From assembly GCA_035463475.1 (NCBI GenBank), contig DATHTE010000073.1:1-64000 (forward strand): DNA of 64,000 nt, written 5' to 3'. Source of the DNA: JACPDI01 sp035463475. Lineage in GTDB: Bacteria; Acidobacteriota; Vicinamibacteria; Vicinamibacterales; 2-12-FULL-66-21. This document shows, one piece after another, positions 36,217-43,920 of the stretch. The first letter of the stretch is position 1; every line of letters starts with the position of its first letter. The notes under the pieces were generated by a model, which saw only the letters and a list, made by a program, of their open reading frames with translations, was not told the origin of the DNA and searched no databases. The translations under genes were made by a program, and so were the position numbers.

Positions 36217-36897
36217 TCAGCCCGGGATGATGAGCCCCGGCCGATCCGGGCCGGCGGCGTCCCGCCCCTCGTCTGTCTTCCCCATCCGGCGCTCGAGGAA
36301 CTTGAGGTAACTCGTGTCGCCATCCTCAAGCTCCGCGGCGCCGTGCGCGGCCAGCGCCTCGGTCCGTCGCAGCGCGACGGCGAGGTCCCGGTCGATCGGC
36401 CGCTCGGCGGGGCGCAGCACCTGGTCGATCTGCTGGCGCAGGTCGGTTGCCAGCCGCTGCGCGGGGAGCGAGTCCGCCTGCTGCTCGTAAATGATGCCGC
36501 GCGCGGCCGTCTCGAACGTGCCCGCGAGCGCGGCCGCCGCGTCAGCGACGTCCTTGTCGCGGAGCGCCGGCATCGCGCCGCGCGCGTGGCGCGCGATGAT
36601 CGTCTGGAGCATCGCGAAGATGGTGCGCTGCCGCTCGGTGGTTCCTGCCAGGCCGCTGGCGAAGAACAGCTGTTCCCTCTCACCGCGCCGCCGCACGGCC
36701 GCGGCCGGATGGCTGCGCGCGCTCTGGAGGTAGTGACAGGATGGCGGGCAGTTGATCTCGATCTGTCGTTTTGTGGCGCAGCAGACGGCGCAGATGTTCT
36801 CCCCGCGCGCGGGACATGCACGCCGCGCCGCGCGCGCGCCGCACAGCGGGCACCGCGCTCTTGCGTCGCGCGCGGGTTCGTGATGATGGCGTGTCAT
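36217..36897 (-). CDS. Cys-rich N-terminal protein, unknown function
   Basis: 226 aa from ATG 36897; a GTG at 36921 would add 8 residues. The first 60 residues hold CPLCG, ACPARGENICAVCCATKR and INCPPSCHYL, eight or more Cys that suggest two zinc sites. The rest is helical with no motif I recognise (RTIFAMLQTIIARH, EDGDTSYLKFLERR). It converges with the zinc-ribbon gene, with 40 nt between the stops. Confidence 0.72.
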   Translation of the reverse strand: MTRHHHEPARDARARCPLCGARAARRACPARGENICAVCCATKRQIEINCPPSCHYLQSARSHPAAAVRRRGEREQLFFASGLAGTTERQRTIFAMLQTIIARHARGAMPALRDKDVADAAAALAGTFETAARGIIYEQQADSLPAQRLATDLRQQIDQVLRPAERPIDRDLAVALRRTEALAAHGAAELEDGDTSYLKFLERRMGKTDEGRDAAGPDRPGLIIPG

Positions 36898-36966
36898 GCG
36901 TGAGGCTTCCCAGCGTGGCACGGCGACTCAGCAGCGTCAACTTCTGTCATGGAGCGACCTCAACGG

Positions 36967-36995
36967 TTGCGCCGTGCGGGGAATGTCCGTATAAT
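36967..36995 (+). promoter_or_regulatory. Sigma-70-type promoter of the two-gene operon at 37069
   Basis: TTGCGC (36967-36972), a 17-nt spacer and TATAAT (36990-36995), a perfect -10. The start would be near 37002, 67 nt before the ATG. Confidence 0.7.
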
Positions 36996-37068
36996 CCCGT
37001 AAAAATTAAAGCACAACGCATCGGAACACGACTTGCACGGCAGCGAGGCGGAGGGAGGAGCTCACGCG

Positions 37069-37659
37069 ATGAGCACAGCGCTCTTTCATCGCGAGACGCC
37101 AGTTGAGTACTTCAGAGCACTGGTTGAAGCGGCGCTGCAGCACCAGCAGGTGAGGACGGGCGAGCTGACGTCCTATTACCTGGTCAACCTGCTGTGCAGC
37201 TATATCCGCTTCGCGGACGGCTCCCCCGCGTCGCTTGATGACGAACCGCTCGCGCTGCGCCTCGCGCGTGCCCTCGAAACGGGCGGGGTCGAGCAGCGTG
37301 CCCGACTGCGCAGCCTGGCCGATGACTCGCTGTTCGTGTCCGGCTTCTTTTCCGATTCCTTGCGGCGGAAGGTCGTGGACGTTGACTACTACGTCTCGAT
37401 GGGCGAGTACGCGTACGGATCGCTCAGCCGGTGGGAGGCCGACACGTTCGCCGGGACATTCGGGGAGCTCGCGGAGCGCTTCACGAGGTTCATGGAAGTC
37501 CTTGGCGAGGTGAGCGAGCGCAGCGGGATGACCTCGAACAACGATCTGCTGCGGCTCTACGAACGATGGCTGCGCACGGGCAGCCGGCGCAGCGGGCAGA
37601 AGCTTGCGGAACGCGGCATCGTCCCGAACGCGTCGATCGGCCAGCGGTTTCTCCAATGA
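37069..37659 (+). CDS. Conserved-looking protein of unknown function
   Basis: 196 aa from ATG 37069, set by GGAGGGAGGAG just upstream. It is mostly helical, acidic and neutral, with FHRETPVEYFRALVEAAL, GELTSYYLVNLLCSYIRF and MGEYAYGSLSRWEADTFAGT. There is no signal peptide or membrane segment. It ends in a 4-nt overlap with the next gene, which shares its promoter. I do not recognise a family and assign no function. Confidence 0.75.
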   Translation: MSTALFHRETPVEYFRALVEAALQHQQVRTGELTSYYLVNLLCSYIRFADGSPASLDDEPLALRLARALETGGVEQRARLRSLADDSLFVSGFFSDSLRRKVVDVDYYVSMGEYAYGSLSRWEADTFAGTFGELAERFTRFMEVLGEVSERSGMTSNNDLLRLYERWLRTGSRRSGQKLAERGIVPNASIGQRFLQ

Positions 37660-37964
37660 GCACCCCCATGATGCCGAGCGTCGAAGAGCTGCGGGAAGAG
37701 CAGCGCCGCCTCCGCCGCGTCCGCTTCATCGTTGATTTCACGACCAGCGTGATCATGCAGAGCGAGATGACGCGACGCGAAGGGGAGGAGCTGGTCGCGG
37801 CCGCTCGCGAGCGCATTCTCGACCTCTTCCCCGGGCGCGAAGAGACGTACGACATTCTGTACGGGCGGCGCTTCGCGCGCCTGCTCGAGTCCTGCACCCG
37901 CCCCGACCGGCTGGAGGAGCCGGCGCCGGCGCGCGTCCTCCCGTTCCGCTCGCGACAGGCCTGA
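37656..37964 (+). CDS. Small helical protein of unknown function
   Basis: 102 aa from ATG 37656, which overlaps the upstream TGA (ATGA). The sequence is charged and helical (EELREEQRRLRRVRFIVDFT, TRREGEELVAAARERIL) with a short C-terminal tail ending LPFRSRQA. It is probably translated with, and may bind, the upstream protein. No known domain was recognised. Confidence 0.72.
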   Translation: MSTPMMPSVEELREEQRRLRRVRFIVDFTTSVIMQSEMTRREGEELVAAARERILDLFPGREETYDILYGRRFARLLESCTRPDRLEEPAPARVLPFRSRQA

Positions 37965-38039
37965 CGGCCAGCGTGCGTCTGCTGACTCTCCGTCGTCTCG
38001 CGACGCCGGGCCGTCGCCTCGGTGCCGCGCCCGGTGTCC

Positions 38040-38068
38040 TTGCCAGGTGACAACGATTCGCGTAGAAT
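38040..38068 (+). promoter_or_regulatory. Promoter of the structured leader / dksA-like gene
   Basis: TTGCCA (38040-38045), a 17-nt spacer and TAGAAT (38063-38068). The expected start is about 38075-38078, right where the first helix of the leader RNA begins. Confidence 0.65.
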
Positions 38069-38077
38069 CACCCGAAC

Positions 38078-38240
38078 CAGAAACGGGCTGTCCGGCGTCT
38101 AATCGGGCAGCAGAGGGTCACCGGAGACGAGCCGGGAAGTGGCGGTTGTCTCCGAAGACTTTGCAGATGAGCCACTTAGCCGAGGGTCGCCAGCGGGATG
38201 GCGGCGGGTAGCGGTCCCAGTTAGCGGGCCGTTTCCCTCC
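38078..38240 (+). ncRNA. Predicted structured leader RNA upstream of the dksA-like gene
   Basis: The ends pair (GAAACGG 38080-38086 with CCGTTTC 38229-38235). Inside are a long helix (CCGGC-GTCT 38092-38100 with AGAC 38125-38128 and GCCGG 38131-38135), a second helix (AGTGGC 38138-38143 with GCCACT 38171-38176) capped by GTCT-CCGA-AGAC (38148-38159), and a third hairpin (CGCCA 38188-38192 with TGGCG 38199-38203). This is a multi-branched fold closed by a terminal stem, and it begins at the predicted transcription start. It matches none of the riboswitch or housekeeping RNA motifs I checked by eye (6S, RNase P, SRP, tmRNA, cobalamin, TPP, SAM, GEMM). It could be a cis-regulatory leader or a free small RNA. 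Confidence 0.5.
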
Positions 38241-38348
38241 TTGAGTCCTCCCTGAAGGCAATCCGAACCGAGCTGGAACGAGCTGTAGTGGCTGCGTCGT
38301 GTGTCGTTCGGCGACGGCGGTGCGTGGCAGTTGCTTTGCATGGATACG

Positions 38349-38369
38349 GCCTCCGAAGACTTCGGGGGC
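38349..38369 (+). other. Second hairpin in the leader of the dksA-like gene
   Basis: GCCTCCGA pairs with TCGGGGGC around an AGACT loop (one G-T pair). It contains CTCCGAAGACTT (38351-38362), a 12-nt exact repeat of 38150-38161 in the structured RNA. The shared word would allow alternative pairing between the two regions. Confidence 0.45.
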
Positions 38370-38433
38370 GCCTCATAGGGTCGGCGGGCGCGCCGGCGCA
38401 GCGCGCGAGCGTCGTGAAGGAGTCGCATTCATC

Positions 38434-38883
38434 ATGAGCGTTGAGGAACGAAAGAAGAACATGGACCCCGACAGGTACGCCGAGCTCCGGCGCATCCTGG
38501 AGGACCGGCGTCGCGAGATGGTGAGCGAGGTCAAGGGCAAAATCCGCGACGTTCGGACCGAAGGGGCGAGCACCACGGTCACGGGGGTGCTCGACGCGGC
38601 GGAGAGCTCGGATGCGGACATCCAGGAGGACATCGAGCTCGCGTTGATCCAGATGAAGGCGGAGACGCTGAACCGGATCGACGAGGCGCTCGCGCGCCTG
38701 GAGGCGGGCACGTTCGGGCTCTGCAACGAGTGCGCCGCCGAGATCTCCGAGCGCCGTCTGCGCGCGCTGCCGTTCGCGCTGCGCTGCAAGGACTGCGAGG
38801 AGGCGCGCGAGGTGGCCGAGCAGCGCGAGCGCCAGATGGCGTCGCGTCGTCCCTCGTCGCTGTTCTTCGACATGTCCAGCTGA
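38434..38883 (+). CDS. dksA: DksA/TraR-family zinc-finger regulator
   Basis: 149 aa from ATG 38434; GAAGGAG lies 12 nt upstream. An N-terminal coiled coil (RYAELRRILEDRRREMVSEV ... IELALIQMKAETLNRIDEAL) is followed by the DksA-type C4 zinc finger (CNECAAEI ... CKDCEE, about residues 95-120). DksA binds the secondary channel of RNA polymerase and acts with ppGpp. The C-terminal tail (SRRPSSLFFDMSS) is family-atypical. The leader is unusually long (about 355 nt) and structured, so expression is probably regulated after initiation. It may be a DksA paralogue rather than the main DksA. Confidence 0.85.
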   Translation: MSVEERKKNMDPDRYAELRRILEDRRREMVSEVKGKIRDVRTEGASTTVTGVLDAAESSDADIQEDIELALIQMKAETLNRIDEALARLEAGTFGLCNECAAEISERRLRALPFALRCKDCEEAREVAEQRERQMASRRPSSLFFDMSS

Positions 38884-38994
38884 CACGGACAGCCCTGCAT
38901 CGCAGGCTCCGCCGCGCGCGGCGGGGCCTGCCACCCCCCTCAGCCCTGCGTTTCACGCGTTCTGGCGGCCGTGCCGGCCAGGAGGACATCGCCG

Positions 38995-41433
38995 ATGAGC
39001 GACCACGATGAGTCCGTCAGCATCGAGGAGCGCTCGCTCGTGGACCGTCCGGTCGTCGTTCCCGACGAAGTGCCCGTGCTGCCGCTGCGGGACACCGTGC
39101 TCTTCCCCCATTCGTTCATGCCCCTCGCCGTCGCGCGCGAGAGTTCGGTCCGCCTGATCGACGAGTCGAGCGCCTCGGGCAGGCTGATCGGCGTGTTCAC
39201 GCAGAAGGACGCGTCGGTCGAGGAGCCGGACCAGGACGACCTATACCAGGTCGGCACGCTGACCCACATCCACAAACTCTTCAAGCTGCCGGACGGCAGC
39301 CTGCGGCTCATCGTGCAGGGGCTCGCGCGCATCCGGATGAAGCGGCTGGTCGCGCTGAAGCCGTACCTGAGAGCGGAGATAGTGGAGGCGCACGAGGTGC
39401 TCGGCGAGGCCGACCGCCTCGAGGTGGACGCGCTGCAGCGAAACATCAAGACGAACTTCCAGCAGGTGGTGTCGCTCTCCCCGCTGCTCTCGGACGACCT
39501 CCAGACGCTCGCGCTGAACATCACGGAGCCGGCGCGTCTCGCCGACTTCATCGTCTCGAGCCTGGCCACGTTGTCCACGCACGCGAAGCAGGAAGTGCTC
39601 GAAACGACCGACGTTCGCGCGCGCATGGACCTGCTGAACCGCATTCTCATCAAGGAGCTGGAGGTCCTCGAGCTCGGATCGAAGATCCAGTCGCAGGTGC
39701 AGTCGGAGGTCGGCAAGAACCAGCGCGAGTACTTCCTTCGCGAGCAGTTGAAGGCGATCCAGCGGGAGCTCGGCGAGGGGGACGACCAGGCGAAGGAGAT
39801 CGAGGAGCTGCGCCAGAAGGTCGAGGCGGCAGGGATGCCGGAGGGCGTCAAGAAGGAAGCGATGCGCGAACTGGACCGGCTCTCGAAGATGCCGGTGGCC
39901 GCCGCCGAGTACACCGTATCGCGCACGTACCTCGACTGGCTCGTCGCCGTTCCGTGGAACAAGCGGACCGAGGAGCACATCGACCTCAAGCGCACCAAGC
40001 AGATCCTCGATGCGGATCACTCGGATCTGGAGAAGGCCAAGGACCGGATCCTCGAGTATCTTGCCGTGCGCAAACTGAACCCGGAGCTGAAGGGTCCGAT
40101 CCTGTGTTTCGTCGGGCCTCCGGGTGTGGGCAAGACCTCTCTGGCGCGATCGATCGCCACCTCCCTGGACCGGAACTTCGTCCGCGTCTCCCTTGGTGGA
40201 ATGCGCGACGAGGCGGAGATCCGCGGGCACCGGCGGACGTATATCGGCGCCCTGCCCGGCCAGGTGATCCAGGGGCTGCGCCGCGCCGAGTCGAAGAACC
40301 CGGTGTTCATCCTCGACGAGATCGACAAGCTCGGGAGCGATTTCCGCGGGGATCCAGCGTCCGCCCTCCTCGAGGTGCTGGATCCCGAGCAGAACAACAC
40401 GTTCCGTGACCATTACCTCGACGTGCCGTTCGATCTGTCCGAGGTGCTCTTCATCACCACGGCAAACGTGCTCGACACGATCCCGCCGCCGCTCCGCGAT
40501 CGGATGGAAGTGCTCGAGCTCCCCGGCTACACCGAGGACGAGAAGCTGAAGATCGCGCGCGAGCACCTCGTGGCGAAACAGATCAAGAACCACGGGCTCA
40601 CGCCAGAGGAGATCGAATTCTCGGATACCGGGCTGAGCACGGTGATTCGCGGCTACACGCGCGAGGCAGGGGTGCGCAACCTCGAGCGGGAAATCGGCGC
40701 GCTCTGCCGCAAGGTCGCGCGGCGGCGCGCGGAGGGGGACGACCGCGCGGTGACGATTACACCTGATGCGGTGATGGAGATGCTCGGCGCGCCGAGGTTC
40801 CTCGACGAAGAGCTCGAGGAGCGCACCAAGGCGCCAGGCGTCGCGATAGGGCTCGCGTGGACCCCCGCGGGGGGCGAAGTGCTGTTCGTGGAGGCGTCGC
40901 GCATGACGGGGCAGAGCGCGCTGACGCTCACCGGACAGCTCGGGGACGTCATGAAGGAGTCGGCGCGCACGGCGCTCTCATGGTTCCGCGCGCACGCCCA
41001 GGAGTACCGCGTGGATCCCGGCTTCTTCAAGGATGCCGAGATCCACCTGCACGTGCCGTCCGGCGCCATCCCCAAGGACGGCCCGTCGGCGGGCGTGACG
41101 ATGGTGACGGCGCTCGCCTCGGAGCTGACCCGCCGCCCCGTGCGCGGCGACATCGCGATGACGGGCGAGATCACCCTGTCCGGCCGCGTGCTGCCGATCG
41201 GCGGCGTCAAAGAGAAGGTGCTCGCCGCGCGCCGCCACGGCGTGCGGGAGATCATCCTGCCGAGGCAGAACGAGAAGAACGTCAAGGAGGACCTCAGCGA
41301 GGAACTCCGGAACGAGCTCACGATCCATCTCGTGTCGCACATCGACGAGGTGCTGGATCTGGCGCTCACGCAGGCCGCGGTCGCCGATCCAGCGGCAGCG
41401 GCGCCGGCCCAGGCCCGGTCGAGCGTGAATTGA
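38995..41433 (+). CDS. lon: ATP-dependent protease Lon
   Basis: 812 aa. ATG 38995 is set by AGGAGG 9 nt upstream; the GTG at 38971 is not supported. The N-terminal substrate domain (VPVLPLRDTVLFPHSFMPL) is followed by AAA+ (Walker A GPPGVGKTS, Walker B VFILDEIDK). The protease domain has the catalytic pair Ser698 (KDGPSAGVTM) and Lys739 (PIGGVKEKVLAA). It degrades misfolded and regulatory proteins in the cytosol. It is followed after 4 nt by the deacetylase-fold gene, suggesting one transcript. Confidence 0.97.
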   Translation: MSDHDESVSIEERSLVDRPVVVPDEVPVLPLRDTVLFPHSFMPLAVARESSVRLIDESSASGRLIGVFTQKDASVEEPDQDDLYQVGTLTHIHKLFKLPDGSLRLIVQGLARIRMKRLVALKPYLRAEIVEAHEVLGEADRLEVDALQRNIKTNFQQVVSLSPLLSDDLQTLALNITEPARLADFIVSSLATLSTHAKQEVLETTDVRARMDLLNRILIKELEVLELGSKIQSQVQSEVGKNQREYFLREQLKAIQRELGEGDDQAKEIEELRQKVEAAGMPEGVKKEAMRELDRLSKMPVAAAEYTVSRTYLDWLVAVPWNKRTEEHIDLKRTKQILDADHSDLEKAKDRILEYLAVRKLNPELKGPILCFVGPPGVGKTSLARSIATSLDRNFVRVSLGGMRDEAEIRGHRRTYIGALPGQVIQGLRRAESKNPVFILDEIDKLGSDFRGDPASALLEVLDPEQNNTFRDHYLDVPFDLSEVLFITTANVLDTIPPPLRDRMEVLELPGYTEDEKLKIAREHLVAKQIKNHGLTPEEIEFSDTGLSTVIRGYTREAGVRNLEREIGALCRKVARRRAEGDDRAVTITPDAVMEMLGAPRFLDEELEERTKAPGVAIGLAWTPAGGEVLFVEASRMTGQSALTLTGQLGDVMKESARTALSWFRAHAQEYRVDPGFFKDAEIHLHVPSGAIPKDGPSAGVTMVTALASELTRRPVRGDIAMTGEITLSGRVLPIGGVKEKVLAARRHGVREIILPRQNEKNVKEDLSEELRNELTIHLVSHIDEVLDLALTQAAVADPAAAAPAQARSSVN

Positions 41434-41437
41434 TCGC

Positions 41438-42331
41438 GTGCGCGTCGTGTACTCCCCTGGGTACGAGATCGACATCGGCGCGCACGTGTGGCCGACCGCC
41501 AAGTACCGTCACCTCCGGGACCGCCTCGCCTCAAACCCGCAGTTCGCGTTCTGCGAGCCGCAGCCAGCCACCTGGGACCAGCTTGCGCTCGTGCACTTCC
41601 CGGTCTGGCTGCAGAAACTCCGCGACTGCGCCCTCACGCCGGCGGAGGAGGCGCAGCTCGAGATCCCCTGGAACGCGTCGATCGCGGCCGGCTTCCTCCG
41701 CATGGCGGGCGGCACGATCCTCGCCACGCGGCTGGCGGTGGAGGAGGGCCTCGCGATCCACCTCGGCGGCGGGCTGCATCATGCTTTTCCCGGCCACGGC
41801 GAGGGGTTCTGCCCGCTGAACGATGTCGCGGTTGCGATCCGCGCCCTCCAGTACGAGTCGCGCGTCCGGCGCGCCGCCGTGATCGACTGCGACGTCCACC
41901 AGGGCAACGGCACCGCGGTCTGCTTCGCCGGCGATGACGTCGTGTTCACCTTCTCCATTCACCAGGAGCACAACTACCCGCAGTGGAAGCCGAAGAGCGA
42001 CCTCGATATCGGCGTGCGCGACCGAACGACCGACGGCGAGTACCTCGAGCAGTTGCAGGAGGGGATCGAAGCGGTGCTCGCGCACGGGCCCGAGTTGGTC
42101 GTGTATCTGGCAGGGGCGGACCCGTTCCAGGAAGATCAGCTCGGCGGGCTCTCGCTGACGAAGGACGGCCTCAGGCGTCGCGATCGTGCCGTCCTGCAGT
42201 CGATGCGCTGGGCGGGTATGCCGGTCGCGATCGTGCTCGCCGGCGGCTACGCGCGCCGCCTGCAGGACACGATCGACATTCACGCCGCGACGGCCGAGGA
42301 GGCGCTGGCGCTCAGCGCGCGGGGCATCTGA
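41438..42331 (+). CDS. Histone deacetylase-superfamily hydrolase
   Basis: 297 aa from GTG 41438, 4 nt after lon. HDAC-fold landmarks are LGGGLHHAFPGHGEGFCPLN (catalytic His pair), VIDCDVHQGNGT (zinc-binding Asp and His), GADPFQEDQLGGLSLT (third zinc ligand region) and VLAGGYAR. The compact size and HxxGEGFCPLND pattern resemble class IV-like bacterial members. Substrates in bacteria include acetyl-lysine, acetylpolyamines or other N-acyl amides, and cannot be told here. Cotranscription with lon hints at a role in protein quality or acetyl-lysine control, which is inference only. Confidence 0.85.
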   Translation: MRVVYSPGYEIDIGAHVWPTAKYRHLRDRLASNPQFAFCEPQPATWDQLALVHFPVWLQKLRDCALTPAEEAQLEIPWNASIAAGFLRMAGGTILATRLAVEEGLAIHLGGGLHHAFPGHGEGFCPLNDVAVAIRALQYESRVRRAAVIDCDVHQGNGTAVCFAGDDVVFTFSIHQEHNYPQWKPKSDLDIGVRDRTTDGEYLEQLQEGIEAVLAHGPELVVYLAGADPFQEDQLGGLSLTKDGLRRRDRAVLQSMRWAGMPVAIVLAGGYARRLQDTIDIHAATAEEALALSARGI

Positions 42332-42339
42332 CGAGTCTC

Positions 42340-42414
42340 AACCGCGGGGGACGCAAGGAACGCCGAGGCTGACAGCTCGCGGACGGGGCCGGCGCACCCG
42401 CGTTCTCCGCGGTT
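42340..42414. repeat. Inverted repeat between converging genes
   Basis: AACCGCGGGGGACGC (42340-42354) and GCGTTCTCCGCGGTT (42400-42414) are complementary at all but two positions, 45 nt apart. They lie between the stop codons of the deacetylase and NUDIX genes and may limit read-through in both directions. No T-run is present. Confidence 0.55.
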
Positions 42415-42425
42415 CCAACTGCAGC

Positions 42426-42962
42426 CTATCGTCCCGCCCGCAGGAGCGTGAGTCCCAGCGCCGTCTTCATGTCCGCGATCTCGCCGCGCTCCACCATGCG
42501 CCGCGCGTCCGCGAGCGTGAACGTGCGCGGCTCGATGATCTCGTCCTCGTCGAGATGCGCGGTGCCCGCGGGCTCGTCCAGGCCGTCCAGCCGGTAGAAC
42601 AGCATCTCCTCATCGCAATAGCCCGGCGTTGCGAAGAACGCGCCGATCAGCTCCATCTTGCGCGGGACCCTGCCGATCTCCTCGTGGCACTCACGCCGCG
42701 CCGCCGCCTCAGGCTCCTCACCAGGATCCAGTGTTCCTGCCGGCAGCTCCCACAGCCACTGCCGCACCGGATACCGATACTGCCGGACGAGCACGATGTG
42801 ATGCGGGTCCGGCATCGGGAGCAGGACGACCGACCGCGGGTGTCGCACGATCTCGAGGTTGACATCGTTCCCGTTGGGGAACCGCACGCGGTCGACCTCC
42901 GTCCGGAACATGCGGCCGTCGAACGTGACCCGCGTCTCGAGCGTCTTGAAGTCCGGATCCAT
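42426..42962 (-). CDS. NUDIX hydrolase (ADP-ribose pyrophosphatase type)
   Basis: 178 aa from ATG 42962. The Nudix box follows GxLDPGEEPEAAARRECHEEIG (about residues 76-98), with YRYPVRQWLWELPAG before it, typical of ADP-sugar pyrophosphatases (NudF). FFATPGYCDEEM fits too. It hydrolyses ADP-ribose or a related nucleoside diphosphate sugar. It begins one base after the rluD stop and ends the ileS operon. Confidence 0.9.
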   Translation of the reverse strand: MDPDFKTLETRVTFDGRMFRTEVDRVRFPNGNDVNLEIVRHPRSVVLLPMPDPHHIVLVRQYRYPVRQWLWELPAGTLDPGEEPEAAARRECHEEIGRVPRKMELIGAFFATPGYCDEEMLFYRLDGLDEPAGTAHLDEDEIIEPRTFTLADARRMVERGEIADMKTALGLTLLRAGR

Positions 42963-42963
42963 C

Positions 42964-43920
42964 TCACTCTCCCGTCCTGAGGCGGATGTCGTCCAGCACG
43001 GCCTGGAGGTCGGGCGGCAGCGGCGCCGCGAACTCCATGCGGCGTCCGTCCGACGGGTGCGCGAACACGAGACGCGCGGCGTGCAGGAACGGACGCTCGA
43101 GGCGCGCCACAGTACGCAGGTCCGCCGCGACGTGGCGGCGCACGCCGCCGTATGTGTGGTCGCCGACGACGGGGTGCCCAATCTCGCTCAGGTGCACGCG
43201 AATCTGGTGCGTCCGACCGGTGTGAATTGCCACCGTGAGGAGGCTGACGCCGCGCAGGTGCTCCGCCCTCACGACCCGCGTGACCGCGCGACGCGCGTGT
43301 CGCGCGCGGCTCGACATCTTTTGCCGGTCTCCCGGATCGCGCCCAATCGAAGACTCGATCCGCCGGCCGGCCTGCACGAGCCCCCACACGAGCGCGAGGT
43401 ACTCCTTCTCCACTTCACGGAACTTGAACTGCCGCGCGAGCTCCTGGTGAGCGCGGTCGTGCTTGGCGACCACCATCACGCCAGAAGTTCCGCGATCGAG
43501 ACGGTGGACGATCCCAGGCCGCAGCTCCCCGCCGACGCCACTCAGGTCGCCGACGTGATGCAGCAGCGCGTTCACCAGCGTTCCCTGCGCGTGCCCGGCC
43601 GCCGGATGCACGACCATGCCCGCGGGTTTGTCCACGACCACCAGGTCCGGGTCGTCATAGAGGATCGGCAGCGGCAGGTCTTCGGGTTCGGGCGTCGCGG
43701 GGGCGGGCCGTGGAATCTCGATGACGACGTGCATTCCCGTGCGAACCGGCGTGCTCGCCCGCAGGTGCTTGACGGGCGCGTGCACCCGCTCCTCGCGGAT
43801 CAGCCGCTGGATCTGCGTCCGCGAGTGCGTGGGGAGCAGGCCAGCGAGGAACTGGTCGAGCCGCAGGCCGTCGTGCTCCGCGCCGACGACCAGTTCGTGC
43901 CGGCCGGCGCCGCCGCTCAT
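42964..43920 (-). CDS. rluD: 23S rRNA pseudouridine synthase RluD-type
   Basis: 318 aa. The N-terminal S4 domain (LRLDQFLAGLLPTHSRTQIQ) is followed by the RluA-family catalytic motif GIVHRLDRGTSG with the nucleophile Asp, and by VVDKPAGMVVHPAAGH and TGRTHQIRVHLSEIGHPV. It makes pseudouridines in 23S rRNA, probably in helix 69. The ATG overlaps the lgt TGA (ATGA). Target assignment between RluD and related paralogues is by similarity only. Confidence 0.9.
   Translation of the reverse strand: MSGGAGRHELVVGAEHDGLRLDQFLAGLLPTHSRTQIQRLIREERVHAPVKHLRASTPVRTGMHVVIEIPRPAPATPEPEDLPLPILYDDPDLVVVDKPAGMVVHPAAGHAQGTLVNALLHHVGDLSGVGGELRPGIVHRLDRGTSGVMVVAKHDRAHQELARQFKFREVEKEYLALVWGLVQAGRRIESSIGRDPGDRQKMSSRARHARRAVTRVVRAEHLRGVSLLTVAIHTGRTHQIRVHLSEIGHPVVGDHTYGGVRRHVAADLRTVARLERPFLHAARLVFAHPSDGRRMEFAAPLPPDLQAVLDDIRLRTGE

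Noticed and set aside
38078..38240. 6S RNA, RNase P RNA, SRP RNA or tmRNA
   Set aside because: The characteristic cores of these RNAs are not present, and the layout is multi-branched rather than one long bulged hairpin.
38940..39998. 352-aa Ser-rich antisense frame opposite lon
   Set aside because: The Ser/Arg-rich composition is typical of a shadow frame, and lon is certain.
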